A stretch of 64,000 nt of DNA from contig NW_020313057.1 of assembly GCF_003265705.1 (NCBI RefSeq), positions 8,351,820-8,415,819 of the forward strand. The letters run 5' to 3'. The first letter of the stretch is position 1, and every line of letters begins with the position of its first letter. Source of the stretch: Callorhinus ursinus. Its lineage: Eukaryota > Chordata > Mammalia > Carnivora > Otariidae. Below are positions 1 through 13,560 of this stretch, one piece after another. The position numbers were made by a program, and so were the translations under genes. The notes below the pieces were generated by a model that made no database searches, had not been told where the DNA came from, and saw nothing but the letters and a program-made list of their open reading frames with translations.

Positions 1-30
<30 letters not shown>
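1..30 (+). repeat. Poly(A) run at window edge
   Basis: The window opens with T followed by 29 A. This could be the tail of a plus-strand retroposon whose body lies off the left edge, or a plain A-rich simple repeat. The body is not visible, so the choice cannot be made here. Confidence 0.5.
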
Positions 31-35
<5 letters not shown>

Positions 36-657
36 TCTACACCATCACCTCTTTCAGAAGTAAAAAAAGCTTATAAAAACAGGATATTTTAAGACAGCGG
101 TACTTGACTTTTCCTGCCTAAGTGAGAATTTCCTGTCGAGAGAGTTGACAAAGTGGGTTTGAAACAGCTTTCCTGTAATTAATTTTCTTTGTGTGTGAAT
201 TTAATACTGATGCAAAGGTGTTACTCATTTGACAACTCCAAGGTTTAATGTCTAACCATCCAACGGGAAAGGAAGAACACGACTACCCAGAATTCCTCAT
301 TAATTAGCTTCAATCCTCACTCCATGATACTCATCCACTCATCTAAAACTGCTAATTGTTATCAATTGGATGATTTTCAGAATGCATTCGATACCTCAGA
401 AGAATATAACTCATTTTACATTGCTTGTTGAACATCACAGTGACAAGAAATGTTCTTATTTATGACTCTGGGCCAGATCTGAACTTCTAGTTAAACAGAA
501 TGGTAGCATCATGTAGCACAGAAAGCACTGAACTTGAAATAACAATGACTGGATTCTTGTTCTACCTGATTGTGGATAAAATAAATAACCTGAGGGCTAT
601 GAGTCTTAATTTCTTCAATGACAAAATACAGATGAAGTCAAAGTCTTTCCTAGTGCC

Positions 658-701
<44 letters not shown>

Positions 702-1346
702 AAAACAGACACTGTGATTTCCAAGGCACCAAAATCTACAGTTTGAGGTGATAGTCTAAGATTAAAAGCTATGTATTTTGGAATATCAGAACCATTGTGT
801 GAAATATCTCTCCACTTTAGTTTTTAAGAGTCAAAGAGAAAATAAAACCTTGGAAATATCTACATTTATTTTCTCCTTCTACTCAATGCTTGGCTTTTAC
901 AGTGAAATGGACTGAGATATTTGAGAATATAAAGGGTTTTGGATGAGTGAACGTTGAGTGACTGAAGCTCTCAGGAAAGAATTTAAAAGATCTTGAAGCC
1001 ATGCAGCCATGTTATATAAACATTATTTTGAACCGGACCATCCTGTCCATACTACTGGCACCATGATTGAGTTAAGTGAAATTTTATCCCCAAATTGGGA
1101 AGGTGTTCTGAGTCTGTTCGTCTGTTCTTCTGTTCTTTCTCAAAAACCTTATGGGAAAATCAAGGTACTGTAGATAATTGTGTCAAGTGTTAAGAAAAGC
1201 CTAACTAGACCAAAAAGACTTTAATTTCAGTCAATTTTATCAAAACTGCAGCCCTAACCTCAAAGTGATTCCTAAGGAAAACACCAGTTACATTAATTTT
1301 TCCAGATGTTCATCCCTTTGGACTCCAGGGAAATGTATTCTTCTTT
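31..1346. other. Unique AT-rich DNA, no gene seen
   Basis: I see no recognisable exon, repeat family or RNA gene apart from the AAAG microsatellite near 660. An 83-residue reading frame at 500-751 runs through that microsatellite (lysine/glutamate/arginine repeats at its end) and has no other support. Confidence 0.5.
659..702. repeat. (AAAG)n microsatellite
   Basis: About ten near-perfect tetranucleotide AAAG units. No SINE body precedes it, so unlike the arrays near 27.8 and 58.7 kb it does not obviously derive from a retroposon tail. Confidence 0.9.
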
Positions 1347-1366
1347 CATTTTTCCCTTCCTTTTTA

Positions 1367-1570
1367 TTTATTATTTTTTATTAAGATTTTCTTTATTTAT
1401 TTGACAGAGAGAGACACAGGCAGAAAGGGAACACAAGCAGGGGGAGTGGGAGAGGGAGAAGCAGGCTTCCTGCGGAGCAGGGAGCCCAATGTGGGGCTTG
1501 ATCTCAGGACTCCAGGGTCATGACCTAAGCAGAAGGCAGACGCTTAACGACTGAGCCACCCCAGGCGCCC
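1367..1570 (-). mobile_element. Can-SINE, full length, minus strand
   Basis: This is a tRNA-Lys-derived carnivore SINE in reverse orientation. The (T/A)-rich tail is on the left, followed by GACAGAGAGAGACACAGGC, the core GCAGGGAGCCCAATGTGGGG and the head GAGCCACCCCAGGCGCCCC on the right. It is flanked by a perfect 20-bp target-site duplication, CATTTTTCCCTTCCTTTTTA, at 1347-1366 and 1571-1590. The intact duplication suggests a fairly recent insertion. The head has one extra C relative to the usual CCACCCAGG. Confidence 0.95.
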
Positions 1571-1590
1571 CATTTTTCCCTTCCTTTTTA

Positions 1591-4520
<2,930 letters not shown>

Positions 4521-4535
4521 TTGTTCTCTCCCTCT

Positions 4536-6470
4536 CAGTTCTGATCTCACTAGATATTGGCATCCACCTTCTACAACTGAACCCGTGGTCATGGATGGCT
4601 TAGTTAAGCATGCTTCCCTTAGTTAGGGTGTTTCTCTCTGTTATTTTTTAGCTTTTTGTGCTTAAAGTCCTAGGAGGGCTTTACAGAGTAGCTTTTTCTG
4701 AAAATCCACAGGCGAGAGAGAAAGTTCGACTATAAGTTAGCCATCGGTCTGAGTTTTCTCGTTCCACCATGGATGAAAATGTAAAGGCACCTTCATTATT
4801 AGTTTGGGGGAAGAAGAGTTTCAATCCAGTCAATGTTAAGCAGTTAGTGTTCTGGAAAATGAACCTTAGGAAACTTGTCTCACCATCGTGAGCTGAGCCA
4901 ACCTGATATGCTGTGGGAAAGGACAGCATATTACTCTGGGTAAATGAGAAGCACACAGAAAATAAAATTGTTAGGTTTTGCTTGGAATTGAAAATTGTTG
5001 AAGGTTGAAGACTTTAATGTAGGGAGTTTATCAACAGCAGCAGAATCAGTGGTTTTATCAGACTAGCAGTAAGGTCTGCAAAAAGGCACTTCCTGCTGAT
5101 GAAATTATATAGCTAGAGATTTGGGTCCAGATTTTATACTCAGGAAGTCCTTAAAAACTTGTTTGCTGTTGTCATGCTGAGGGAATTAATAGATTAGACA
5201 TTAACTACTAAAATTTTTGAGAGAACCCTCCCCAATATAACATTTACTAGAAGAGCAGAGTGTCCCTCTATTTCAGATTAAAATATGGAACACCTCATTT
5301 TCTACCAAGGCCATTTGCACCGTTTCTGAAGCAATGTTTCACATGAAGGAGAAGTCTAGTAAATGTGTGAACTATGCCTTTATATTAAACTTGATTTATT
5401 ACCTGTAAAAGGAAAAGAGAACAAGTTACTATAAGTCAAACTCAGGTTGGAAAAAATTATTCCTGTTACGTGTATTTGGTATTTGTTAATATAGTATGGA
5501 ATCGTGTAGACTTCCATACTGAGATACCGTTCGAATTGTTTCGTATTTGTTACAGGGAACAAATGAGAGATCATCTAGAGATTTACATTTTACCCCTCAG
5601 AGGATTAATTTGGTTTTTACATTTTCTGTTGATTCCCATGAAAATATTTATTACACAATCATCAATATTTATTGAGAAATTGTTGCATATTGAAATTAGG
5701 AGGAAAACAGGAAGAGAATTGGTAAAAGTACAAACTTTCACGTTTCTAATGCATAACATGGTGACTATAGTTGGTAACACTTGAAAAAAGACAAAATTGT
5801 ATAAGGTGGGAAAAAATAAAATGATCAGACTTGTTTTAATGGATGCATTAAATTCAGTGGTCTATTCTTGTGGCTACTGGACATTTGTGCTATATATTAA
5901 GCATTTGAGAAATTATGGAGTTGAGCACATTTCTCATAATTCAATTAATACCAGAACTAAGTCCCAGCCCTCAAAAATGTCAGAATATTCTAGAAGAGAC
6001 AGAGATATAAAACAATAAGCATACTGTTGCATGATACATTTATATTACAAATATGCCCAAAATGTTAAGAAATTTCAGAGGAAATGCTCAGAAGAGGACA
6101 CTTAACTCAGCCAAAGAACTTCCTTAAAGGAGATGATTCTTCAAATAGATCTTAAAGGAATCACAATGGGAAATAAGTTTATCCCAGACAAAGGGAAGGC
6201 ACGGAGACCAGGACATTCAAAACTACAAACTAGAGGAGTTGGACTGGACAGTTTGTACAAATACAGTGAGAAATTTGGTTAGAATGGTGCGCTGACACCA
6301 GAATATTAAGGACTCCTTGTAAGTCTAAACTTTATGCTCATATCAGTTAGGAACATTAAGGATTTAAAACAAAAGCACAAGAATTTAGTAGAAATTTTGG
6401 CTGAAAACAGTATGGAGGACAAACTGAAATAAGCTAAACAGGCTAGGAGAATAGACAAAATGAGACACTC
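4536..6470. other. Unique and possibly ancient-repeat DNA, no gene seen
   Basis: No gene is recognised. Around 5750-5790 the phrase GGTGACTATAGTTGGTAACAC resembles L1 3' ends. The stretch about 5940-6300 has wording typical of an old dispersed repeat (AAGGAATCACAATGGGAAATA), but I cannot name it. The 104-residue frame at 5470-5784 has no domain I recognise. Confidence 0.4.
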
Positions 6471-6490
6471 AGAAGAATTTGGTAACTTTT

Positions 6491-6742
6491 TCTCTCGCTG
6501 TGTCTCTCTCTGTCAAATAAATAAATAAAATCTTTAAAAAAGGGGGGGGCACCTGGGTGGCTCAGTCGTTAGGCGTCTGCCTCCGGCTCAGGTCATGATC
6601 CCAGTGTCCTGGGATCGAGCCCCACATCAGGCTCCCTGCTCTGCGGGAAGCCTGCTTCTCCCTCTCCCACTCCCCCTGCTCGTGTTCCCTCTCTCGCTGT
6701 GTCTCTCTCTGTCAAATAAATAAATAAAATCCTTAAAAAAAA
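6491..6742 (+). mobile_element. Can-SINE tandem: 3' tail fragment plus full unit
   Basis: A roughly 50-bp SINE 3' fragment (6491-6541, from TCTCTCGCTGTGTCTC through the ATAAATAAAATCTTTAAAA tail) sits directly before a full-length plus-strand Can-SINE (about 6542-6742, head GGGGGGGCACCTGGGTGGC). The fragment matches the tail of the full unit almost exactly. The whole composite is bracketed by one perfect 20-bp duplication, AGAAGAATTTGGTAACTTTT, at 6471-6490 and 6743-6762, with no separate duplication visible between the parts. Either the composite inserted in one event, or a second SINE landed in the A tail of a 5'-truncated first one. Confidence 0.93.
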
Positions 6743-6762
6743 AGAAGAATTTGGTAACTTTT

Positions 6763-8010
6763 AACCATTTATTCTTAGTGCTATATAATCCTACAAGACA
6801 AGAAAATTCATGAACCAGAATCTAACTTTAGCTATGTGCTAGCTTAAGTCCTTTGCTGGCTTGAGTAGTTGGTGGGGATTGACTGTGTATGCAATTTACC
6901 CCAAAGACCGGAGGACTATCCTCATGTCTCTGCCATGAATTGCTAAATAAATTCATTTCAGATGCATTCTGGGAAATTTTAAAAATCATCATAAAAAAAT
7001 CATCATTTATCTCTAGAAACTAATAACTGGAAGAAAAATACTGCATTCTCATTAAAATATTCATTTTGGCAAGATGAATTCACAAAGTTTTCTTCCTTGC
7101 TAAGGAATATCCATTGTCCTACCTTCAGATGTTCTATGAACATTGCAGAAGTGTTTCTGTGATTACATAAGATAGTTAGAATAATCTCTAATAGGACTAC
7201 AGCCCAGCACATCTCTAATGTCATTCTATACATGGTTATATTGATTTAACTTTACACTGTCGAGTCAAACAGGTTAAAATCTGTTTTTCTACACATTAGC
7301 TGTATAATTTTTTAAACTCTCAATGCCTTTGTTTACTTAACATTAAAATTAATGCAACAAATGACCAGTAAATTTTATGTAAGAATTCACCAAGATACCC
7401 TGTGTCGGGTACTTAGCACAGTACCCAATAAATACTCAGTAAGCACCCAACAACGTCTTAATTTTTATTAGCATTGGAAGGTAGAATTTTGCTTGGAAAA
7501 ATTCATTAAAAATAGAAAGAAAAAAAAGCTGTGTTTTTACAGCAAGGAATTGACCAAGCATTAGAGCCCACTGAGAAATATTGACTTAGAGAAAAATTAG
7601 AAATCTTACCTAGGGTTAGCTTCACACATGTTTTACCATTGAAGAAATTACCTCATTGTAGAAAAAACAACAACAGTCAAATCCCTGAAGATAAAAATAT
7701 CTGAATTCACATTATTCATGAAATGTTAAGACCACAACTATTAATCAAGGAATATGAACATCTTCTTCAATTTCTCTAAGAAGTAGTAAGAATATTACAA
7801 TTCAATCTAAGAAAGACAAAATAAATAAAAATAGAAATAGAAATAATTCTCCAGTGTTACAGTTGAGCTCCTCGACAGAAATCATTTAAAGAATTGAATT
7901 CTACACTCAGTTATTTTTTTAAAACATTTCCATACCTATGATATTTCAATTACTATTTAATGAAAATGTATATAAACCATGAATTCATAATACAGTTAAT
8001 ACAAAAAAGC
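6763..8010. other. Unique AT-rich DNA, no gene seen
   Basis: No exon or RNA is recognised. A stretch at about 7395-7450 (GTACTTAGCACAGTACCCAA followed by TAAATACTCAGTAAGCAC) resembles the 3' end of a MIR or L2 element but is too short to assign firmly. Confidence 0.45.
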
Positions 8011-8019
8011 TTATTTTTT

Positions 8020-8217
8020 GGGCGCCTGGGTGGCTCACTTGGTTGAGCGACTGCCTTCGGCTCGGGTCATGATCCTGGAGTCCCGGGATCAAGTCCCGCG
8101 TCGGGCTCCCTGCTCAGCGGGGAGTCTGCTTCTCCCTCTGACCCTCTTCCCTCTCATGCTCTCTATCTCTCATTCTCTCTCTCTCAAATAAATAAATAAA
8201 ATCTTTAAAAAAAAAAA
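8020..8217 (+). mobile_element. Can-SINE, full length, plus strand
   Basis: Head GGGCGCCTGGGTGGCTCAC, core GTCGGGCTCCCTGCTCAGCG, a CT-rich waist and the AAATAAATAAATAAAATC tail. Flanking CTTATTTTTT on both sides (about 8010-8019 and 8218-8227), preceded by A-rich sequence, is the likely target-site duplication. The A tail is about 11 long. Confidence 0.93.
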
Positions 8218-8227
8218 CTTATTTTTT

Positions 8228-9130
8228 CACCATTTAAATGTGAGGAATTCTGTAAACATACACAGCTATACAAAAATGTATTTATTACTTTCTGTTTAAT
8301 TATGAAAATTCTCTAGCAAACATGATAGAATAAATCTAATCAACATAAACAATTTCTTTATAGGGGAAAAAGATTGTCGTTTTGCAACATTAGCACCTTC
8401 TTAGTTTCCTTGGTCTTGGAGATCTAAATTAAATTATTGCATCATATACATTACACGGAATTAATTTTTATATCTGTTTTGTGTTTCACAGGCAAGACAT
8501 GCAAATAAGTAACAGTGGCCTTCTCAGAAGCAAAGGGCCACATAGTTAACAAAGTTCCAGACTTGAAAGAAAAGCTTCCTAACATGAAATTTAATATAAT
8601 AGGGAATTGCATTTTAATAAATGTGCAGAAGAGTTTCCTGTGGAAGCAGATTTATTTGTGTACCTGCACAGGATCACTTATTTACGATAGTTTACAGTAC
8701 ATTTGCCAAAAGCTACATCATAGTAATGCGATTCTACTTCACACTTATATACGAGTTTTTGAAGTGATATTCAAACAGTGTTGTTATTCCTAACCCACAT
8801 ACACACTAAACGACGCCTACGCACAAAAATAAACAGGAGTGACTTTCCCTCAGCTGCAAACTTCTCCAAGCTGCCCCGAGAACGCGGACGTGTTAACTCC
8901 TTTCGCCCAGTGGAGGGAACACAGTGCTTTCGCTGAATCTGAGACCATCTGAAAGTCATATTAATAAGATTTTTTTGCAGGCAGGGATCCAGGATCATTC
9001 AGAAGCTGCCATTCTCCACCTTGGCAACCGCAAGGTCAATTGCAGGTAATTGTCATATGGCTCTTCCCAATCTCTCCTAAATCATGAGAATGCCTTCCGC
9101 TATCACTAAGCTGTTGTTGCTTGTTGCATA
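8228..9130. other. Unique DNA, no gene seen
   Basis: No repeat family recognised. The 92-residue frame at 8515-8793 has no domain or splice context I would defend. A slightly GC-richer patch with several CpGs lies at about 8865-8930, too small to call a CpG island. Confidence 0.45.
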
Positions 9131-9144
9131 AAACACTTTCTCTT

Positions 9145-9354
9145 GGGGCGCCTGGGTGGCTCAGTCAGTTAAACATCTGACTCCTGATTTTGGCTCAGGT
9201 CATGATCTCAGGGTTGTGGGATCCAGCAGGCATGGGGCTCTGCACTCAGTGGGGAGTCTGCTTGAGATTCTTTAGATTCTTTCCCTCTGCCATCCCCCCA
9301 CCCCCCCAACTCTCTGTCTCTCTGTCAAATAAAAATATAAATCCAAAAAAAAAA
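9145..9354 (+). mobile_element. Can-SINE, older variant, plus strand
   Basis: Head GGGGCGCCTGGGTGGCTCAG, then the variant core CTCCTGATTTTGGCTCAGGT and TGCTTGAGATTCTTTAGATT, and a degraded tail (AAATAAAAATATAAATCC then A11). An imperfect duplication AACACTTTCTCTT / AGCACTTCCTCTT flanks it. The TGATTTTGGCTC and TTGAGATTCT core marks a different subfamily from the TGCCTTCGGCTC copies. Confidence 0.92.
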
Positions 9355-9789
9355 AGCACTTCCTCTTGAAAATAAAAGTTCACTTGAGCAAAGAAGGCGT
9401 TATGAGCAATCTCTCTATCAGGAGTCAGGTGGAGAGCAGGAATCCTGCTTTGTGGTGACTGCGGAAGCACAAACGAGTCTGGATACTTCCCAAGCCCAAA
9501 TGCGTGGGAAGGAGCCTGCTTCCATTGTTCAGAGAAACCGACATTTTGAGGACAGCTGAAGGTTTTGAAACATGTTTGCCCTTTCAAGATGTGGGAATCA
9601 GCTCCACACTTACCGTTTGTAGAGAAGTGAAATCTGGTATTATCACTTTTATTGGGTGGCTCTCCCAATGGGCTAAGACCAAGTCTATGTAAAAATCAAG
9701 CTTCGTTCATAACAGCTTCAGTAGTTGGGATCAAGATTGTGAAAGTGTTAGAAATCTATCATTGACTTCATTAACGAAGATTCCAGAAA
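9355..9789. other. Unique DNA between two SINEs
   Basis: No gene or repeat recognised. Frames here overlap the neighbouring SINE and are not convincing. Confidence 0.45.
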
Positions 9790-9805
9790 GACAGCATTTA
9801 ATTCT

Positions 9806-10001
9806 ATTTTTTTTTAGTTTTTTTTTTTTTTTAATTTACTTATTTGACAGAGAGAGAGGGAACACAAGCAGGGGGAGTGGGAGAGGGAGAAGGAGGCTTC
9901 CCGCTGAGCAGGGAGCCCGATGCGGGGCTCCATCCCAGGACCCCGGGATCATGACCTGAGCCGAAGGCAGATGCTTAACGACTGAGTCACCCAGGCGCCC
10001 C
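9806..10001 (-). mobile_element. Can-SINE, full length, minus strand
   Basis: T-rich tail on the left, then GACAGAGAGAGAGGGAACAC, core GAGCAGGGAGCCCGATGCGG, and head GTCACCCAGGCGCCCC at the right end. A perfect 16-bp duplication GACAGCATTTAATTCT lies at 9790-9805 and 10002-10017. The 65-residue frame at 9762-9959 is a translation through this SINE. Confidence 0.95.
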
Positions 10002-10017
10002 GACAGCATTTAATTCT

Positions 10018-13000
10018 TATTTTAACTTTTTAAAAAATAAATAAATCCCATAAGCAAATAAGTAATGCTATTTCTTCAATGTCTGAGATTAAATTATTAT
10101 TTTGGAAAGAATTTTCACTACGTGATTATCACGGAAGGTGGGGTGGGAGGTGCATTTTTATGTTTTGGAAAGAGCGTGGTGCTTTTCATTGTGGACACAC
10201 TTTCTGTCTCATCTGTTTGCACATTGTGGGCTTCTGTTCCCGAGCTGTTCATCCAACATAACATTACATAGTGGATACAGGCAAAAATCACAAATTCTCC
10301 TTTGTACAGATAGAGTCTTTTTTTTCTTTACTCAGATTATAAGAAATTCTGAATATGTTAAAATTGGCACAAAGAATTTCATCACTAAAGAAGACCTATT
10401 TTCCATGGTATGTACCTTTTCTGTTGCAACTTAAAAACTGGAAAAGGTGAACACAATTCTTACTCCTAAATATTAATCATTATGTTTTCCTGTGATTTAT
10501 ACTGTCTTGTGAAATAGACATGCTACTGACTACAAAATCCCATAACCCTTCTCAGAGCTATCATTTTCATAAAGCAAAAAGGAGAGATAGTAAAAAAGAA
10601 ATTACCATGTAGTGAACAAAAAAAAAAAAAGTTTTTTTTTTTTTTCCTCCTTCTGGAAACAGCTGATCTTAGAGCTATCCAGTTTCCTGTTCTGGAGTTG
10701 ATGAGGTCACTATCACCTCACCAGCAAAGGAAGTTAAATTCCTTTCAATGGTTTTGTTGCTTTGGATGCTATCCAGTGGAGCAAGAAGCACATTAAATTT
10801 GATTCCTGACAGATAAGGAAAGGACAACTTTGTAAATACTCTGACTTAAAAACACGTTTATTTACAGACACATTCTGTCAGGTATTTGGGGTCAAAAATA
10901 TATGTTTATTCACTTAGTACATTTGGTATAATATGGTTAACTACTATATACATCTTGCAGTTGTAAGGTTAAACCAAATTGTATTCCTTTTTATGTGATA
11001 CATTTTTTCTTTCCCAAGGTCTAGTTTCCTATTTCTAATAAACAAGAGATTACTTTTACTACTCTTGCACTTAGCTCTGAACATGTATTTTGGTCAAGAT
11101 CTAATAAAAAATTTTTTTCTTAAAATACATGGGTTTTTTCCAACTAAAAAACACTTCTAATGAATTTGTGTCTATTAGAAGCAACACCTTTGAAAATGTA
11201 GTTTAATTTAAAAAGGTAGTATAATGCCAAAACAGCATGCCACAAAAAATTACAACTTCCTAAATTATTTTTTAATACATATCCATATTTATATCTGAAA
11301 TAACTGGATTATAGGTTTTATGTTGGGTTTTTGATATATCTATTATAAAGTGAGTGGAGTTTACTGAGAGACTAAAAAAATGCACAGTTGCAAATGGTTA
11401 CTCTTTTACATCATGTTTATCAGTCCTGCTCTATTAGTGGTTTGAGAATTTCCTAGCAAAGTACAGCCAGTTTGGAAAATTGAGTATAATTTTGTACTCG
11501 TCCACACCATAATTTCATTTCAACTCATGAAACCTTATTTCAATTCTGCAATTGTGAGACTGTGCTAATTTGTAAACTTAGTTTAAGAAGTTTAGCTAAC
11601 TGAACATAATAAAAAAAAGAAGTTTTAGGACTATAAACATCATCAGCTGTTGCATTGTAAGTAGAAGACAATCTAATAAAATAAGATTAAATACTCTTTA
11701 ATAAAAACTCTTTGAAAGGGAAACTATATAAGAACAACAGCATTTCTGGAAGTTTGACTTTAACTGTAAGCTTTCTCTGTGCCTCTCTTTTCTACCATCC
11801 ACACTGTTAGAAATAAGACAATACTGAAATAACACCAATATTATTAACTGTTCAGTAGTGAACCATTGTATAAGCTAGGCACTACTCTAGGTGCTCCAAA
11901 CATATTTCCTAGTTCAAAGGGAAAGCCACTGCCTTTCACACACATATTGTTTGGTTCCAGAGTTTTAGAAGGAAGGAGAAATAGCCACAAGGCTTGTCTA
12001 AGCTTGTTCACATTGCTGAAAAAAATCCATCTGACAGACTGAGCTTGGAACATCTGGAAAAGTAAAACACCAAGTAAAAGGAGCAGTTACTTGGTAATAT
12101 TTTACCCTAACTGTATGGATGTGCTGATAGCCAGCCTCTTAGAGGTCCTTCTTCAATTCTGGACTTTTCCATTTACATGGTTGGTTTTGATTTCTGATCT
12201 CCTATAAACCAACCTTATGCTAAAGTGCTTCCTTTATTGAAATTGGTTGTTTTTTGTTTTATTTTGAGCCAATCTTAAAAAAACAATTATGTGACAACAA
12301 AAGGGATATAGAAGCATCTAGAACAAGTTCAGTTTGACATTTATATACCGTGTTCTCCACGTAAGTGTTGCAATATGCATTCTAGAAATTATTAACTTTT
12401 ATTTAATTGTAAAATTATAAATAATTCACATTATGGCCTCTGCAAATATGTGAATGGGTAGTGCCAACCTACCATATGGTTGTCTTTCTTTTACGCTATG
12501 TATGAAAATTTGAATGTGTGCAGAATACAGAGTATGTTTCATGACTTATCAGATCCTTGGATCAATTACAACAAAATCTCATCTCTCTTCTTATTCCCGG
12601 AGATTTGCTTATGAGCAAACTGAGGTAAGGAAGCCAGTCTTTCAGGTTCATAAAGTTTCATCAAAGTGAGTGTTTTGTGTAGTTTCTTGCCAGGTGATCA
12701 CAGCTTTTTTTTTTTTTTTCCTCTTTTAACCTCTGTAGAAATTTAACAGTTACGACATTTCCTTTAGAGATTTTATTTTCCTAAATTGAGAATTTGGGAG
12801 ATGTTTTTTTTTTTTAAGCAAAAGCAGTGCCTAAAGCAAAAACATTGAGGATGCATTTCATAACATAAAAGTATATGCAAGCATTATTTTATTAACACTT
12901 TAGATTTTAGCTACATCCTTGAGGTATGGTCTATGTAAGAGCTAATGACTCCAGTAGGACAAGATGTTCACTTCACTGAAATAAATGAAAATTGATAGAT

Positions 13001-13420
13001 ATTGTAATACATATTTACATACTTTTGTGAATTTCTACAAGTGCATGAAATTTTTACGCTGGAAACAATATATTAATTCAGATTTCCTAAATGTTACCTA
13101 TTACAACAAATCATTTCAGATTTATATGACAGGATAAGCTCTTTCTCTCTAAAACCATTTTGGAAATATTTTGTGTTATATAACCATGCATTGCTTTCAT
13201 TTAAATGGATAACCGGTCTATATTTGTGAAAATGAGAAAAATGGGAAAACCAACGATATGTCTCCATCTCTCAAAAGAGAAATCCCACCAGACCTTAAGG
13301 ACTACTTCATTTACTAACTCAACACATGCTACTCATTCACTTTTCTGTGTAAGATAAGTAGGTGGCCCATTTCCCCCAGTGCCCACACAATACCACAAAA
13401 ATGCATCTGTAACGTGTGTA
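10018..13420. other. Repeat-poor AT-rich block, no gene seen
   Basis: This is one of the longest stretches without a young retroposon. Only homopolymer runs (A/T near 10619-10645, T near 12705-12720) and a faint MIR-like segment at about 11860-11990 (GCACTACTCTAGGTGCTCCA) are seen. No reading frame has a recognisable domain. Confidence 0.45.
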
Positions 13421-13424
13421 TATG

Positions 13425-13560
13425 GCACTGGACTTATGATTCCTGACTCTGCTTTATCAACATTGATTGTGAGCAGAAGACTCATCTGAGTCTTGCTCTA
13501 TGTATGACCTTGGGCATGTCATTGTTCTCTGGGTCCAAATTTCCCCACATTATGAATAAT
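13425..13560 (+). repeat. MIR-like SINE fragment, plus strand
   Basis: The order of phrases CCTGACTCTGC, then TATGACCTTGGGCATGTCAT and GGGTCCAAATTTCCCCACAT follows the MIR core consensus (a 'tgaccttgggcaagtcact...cagtttccccat' type pattern). It is heavily diverged, as expected for an ancient mammalian-wide element. Confidence 0.6.

Noticed and set aside
6542..6600. tRNA-like A and B box sequences in the SINE heads
   Set aside because: They are the tRNA-Lys-derived promoter of Can-SINEs. No segment keeps an intact tRNA cloverleaf.
8865..8930. A small CpG-containing patch as a possible promoter
   Set aside because: Far too short and not GC-rich enough for a CpG island. No downstream exon seen.
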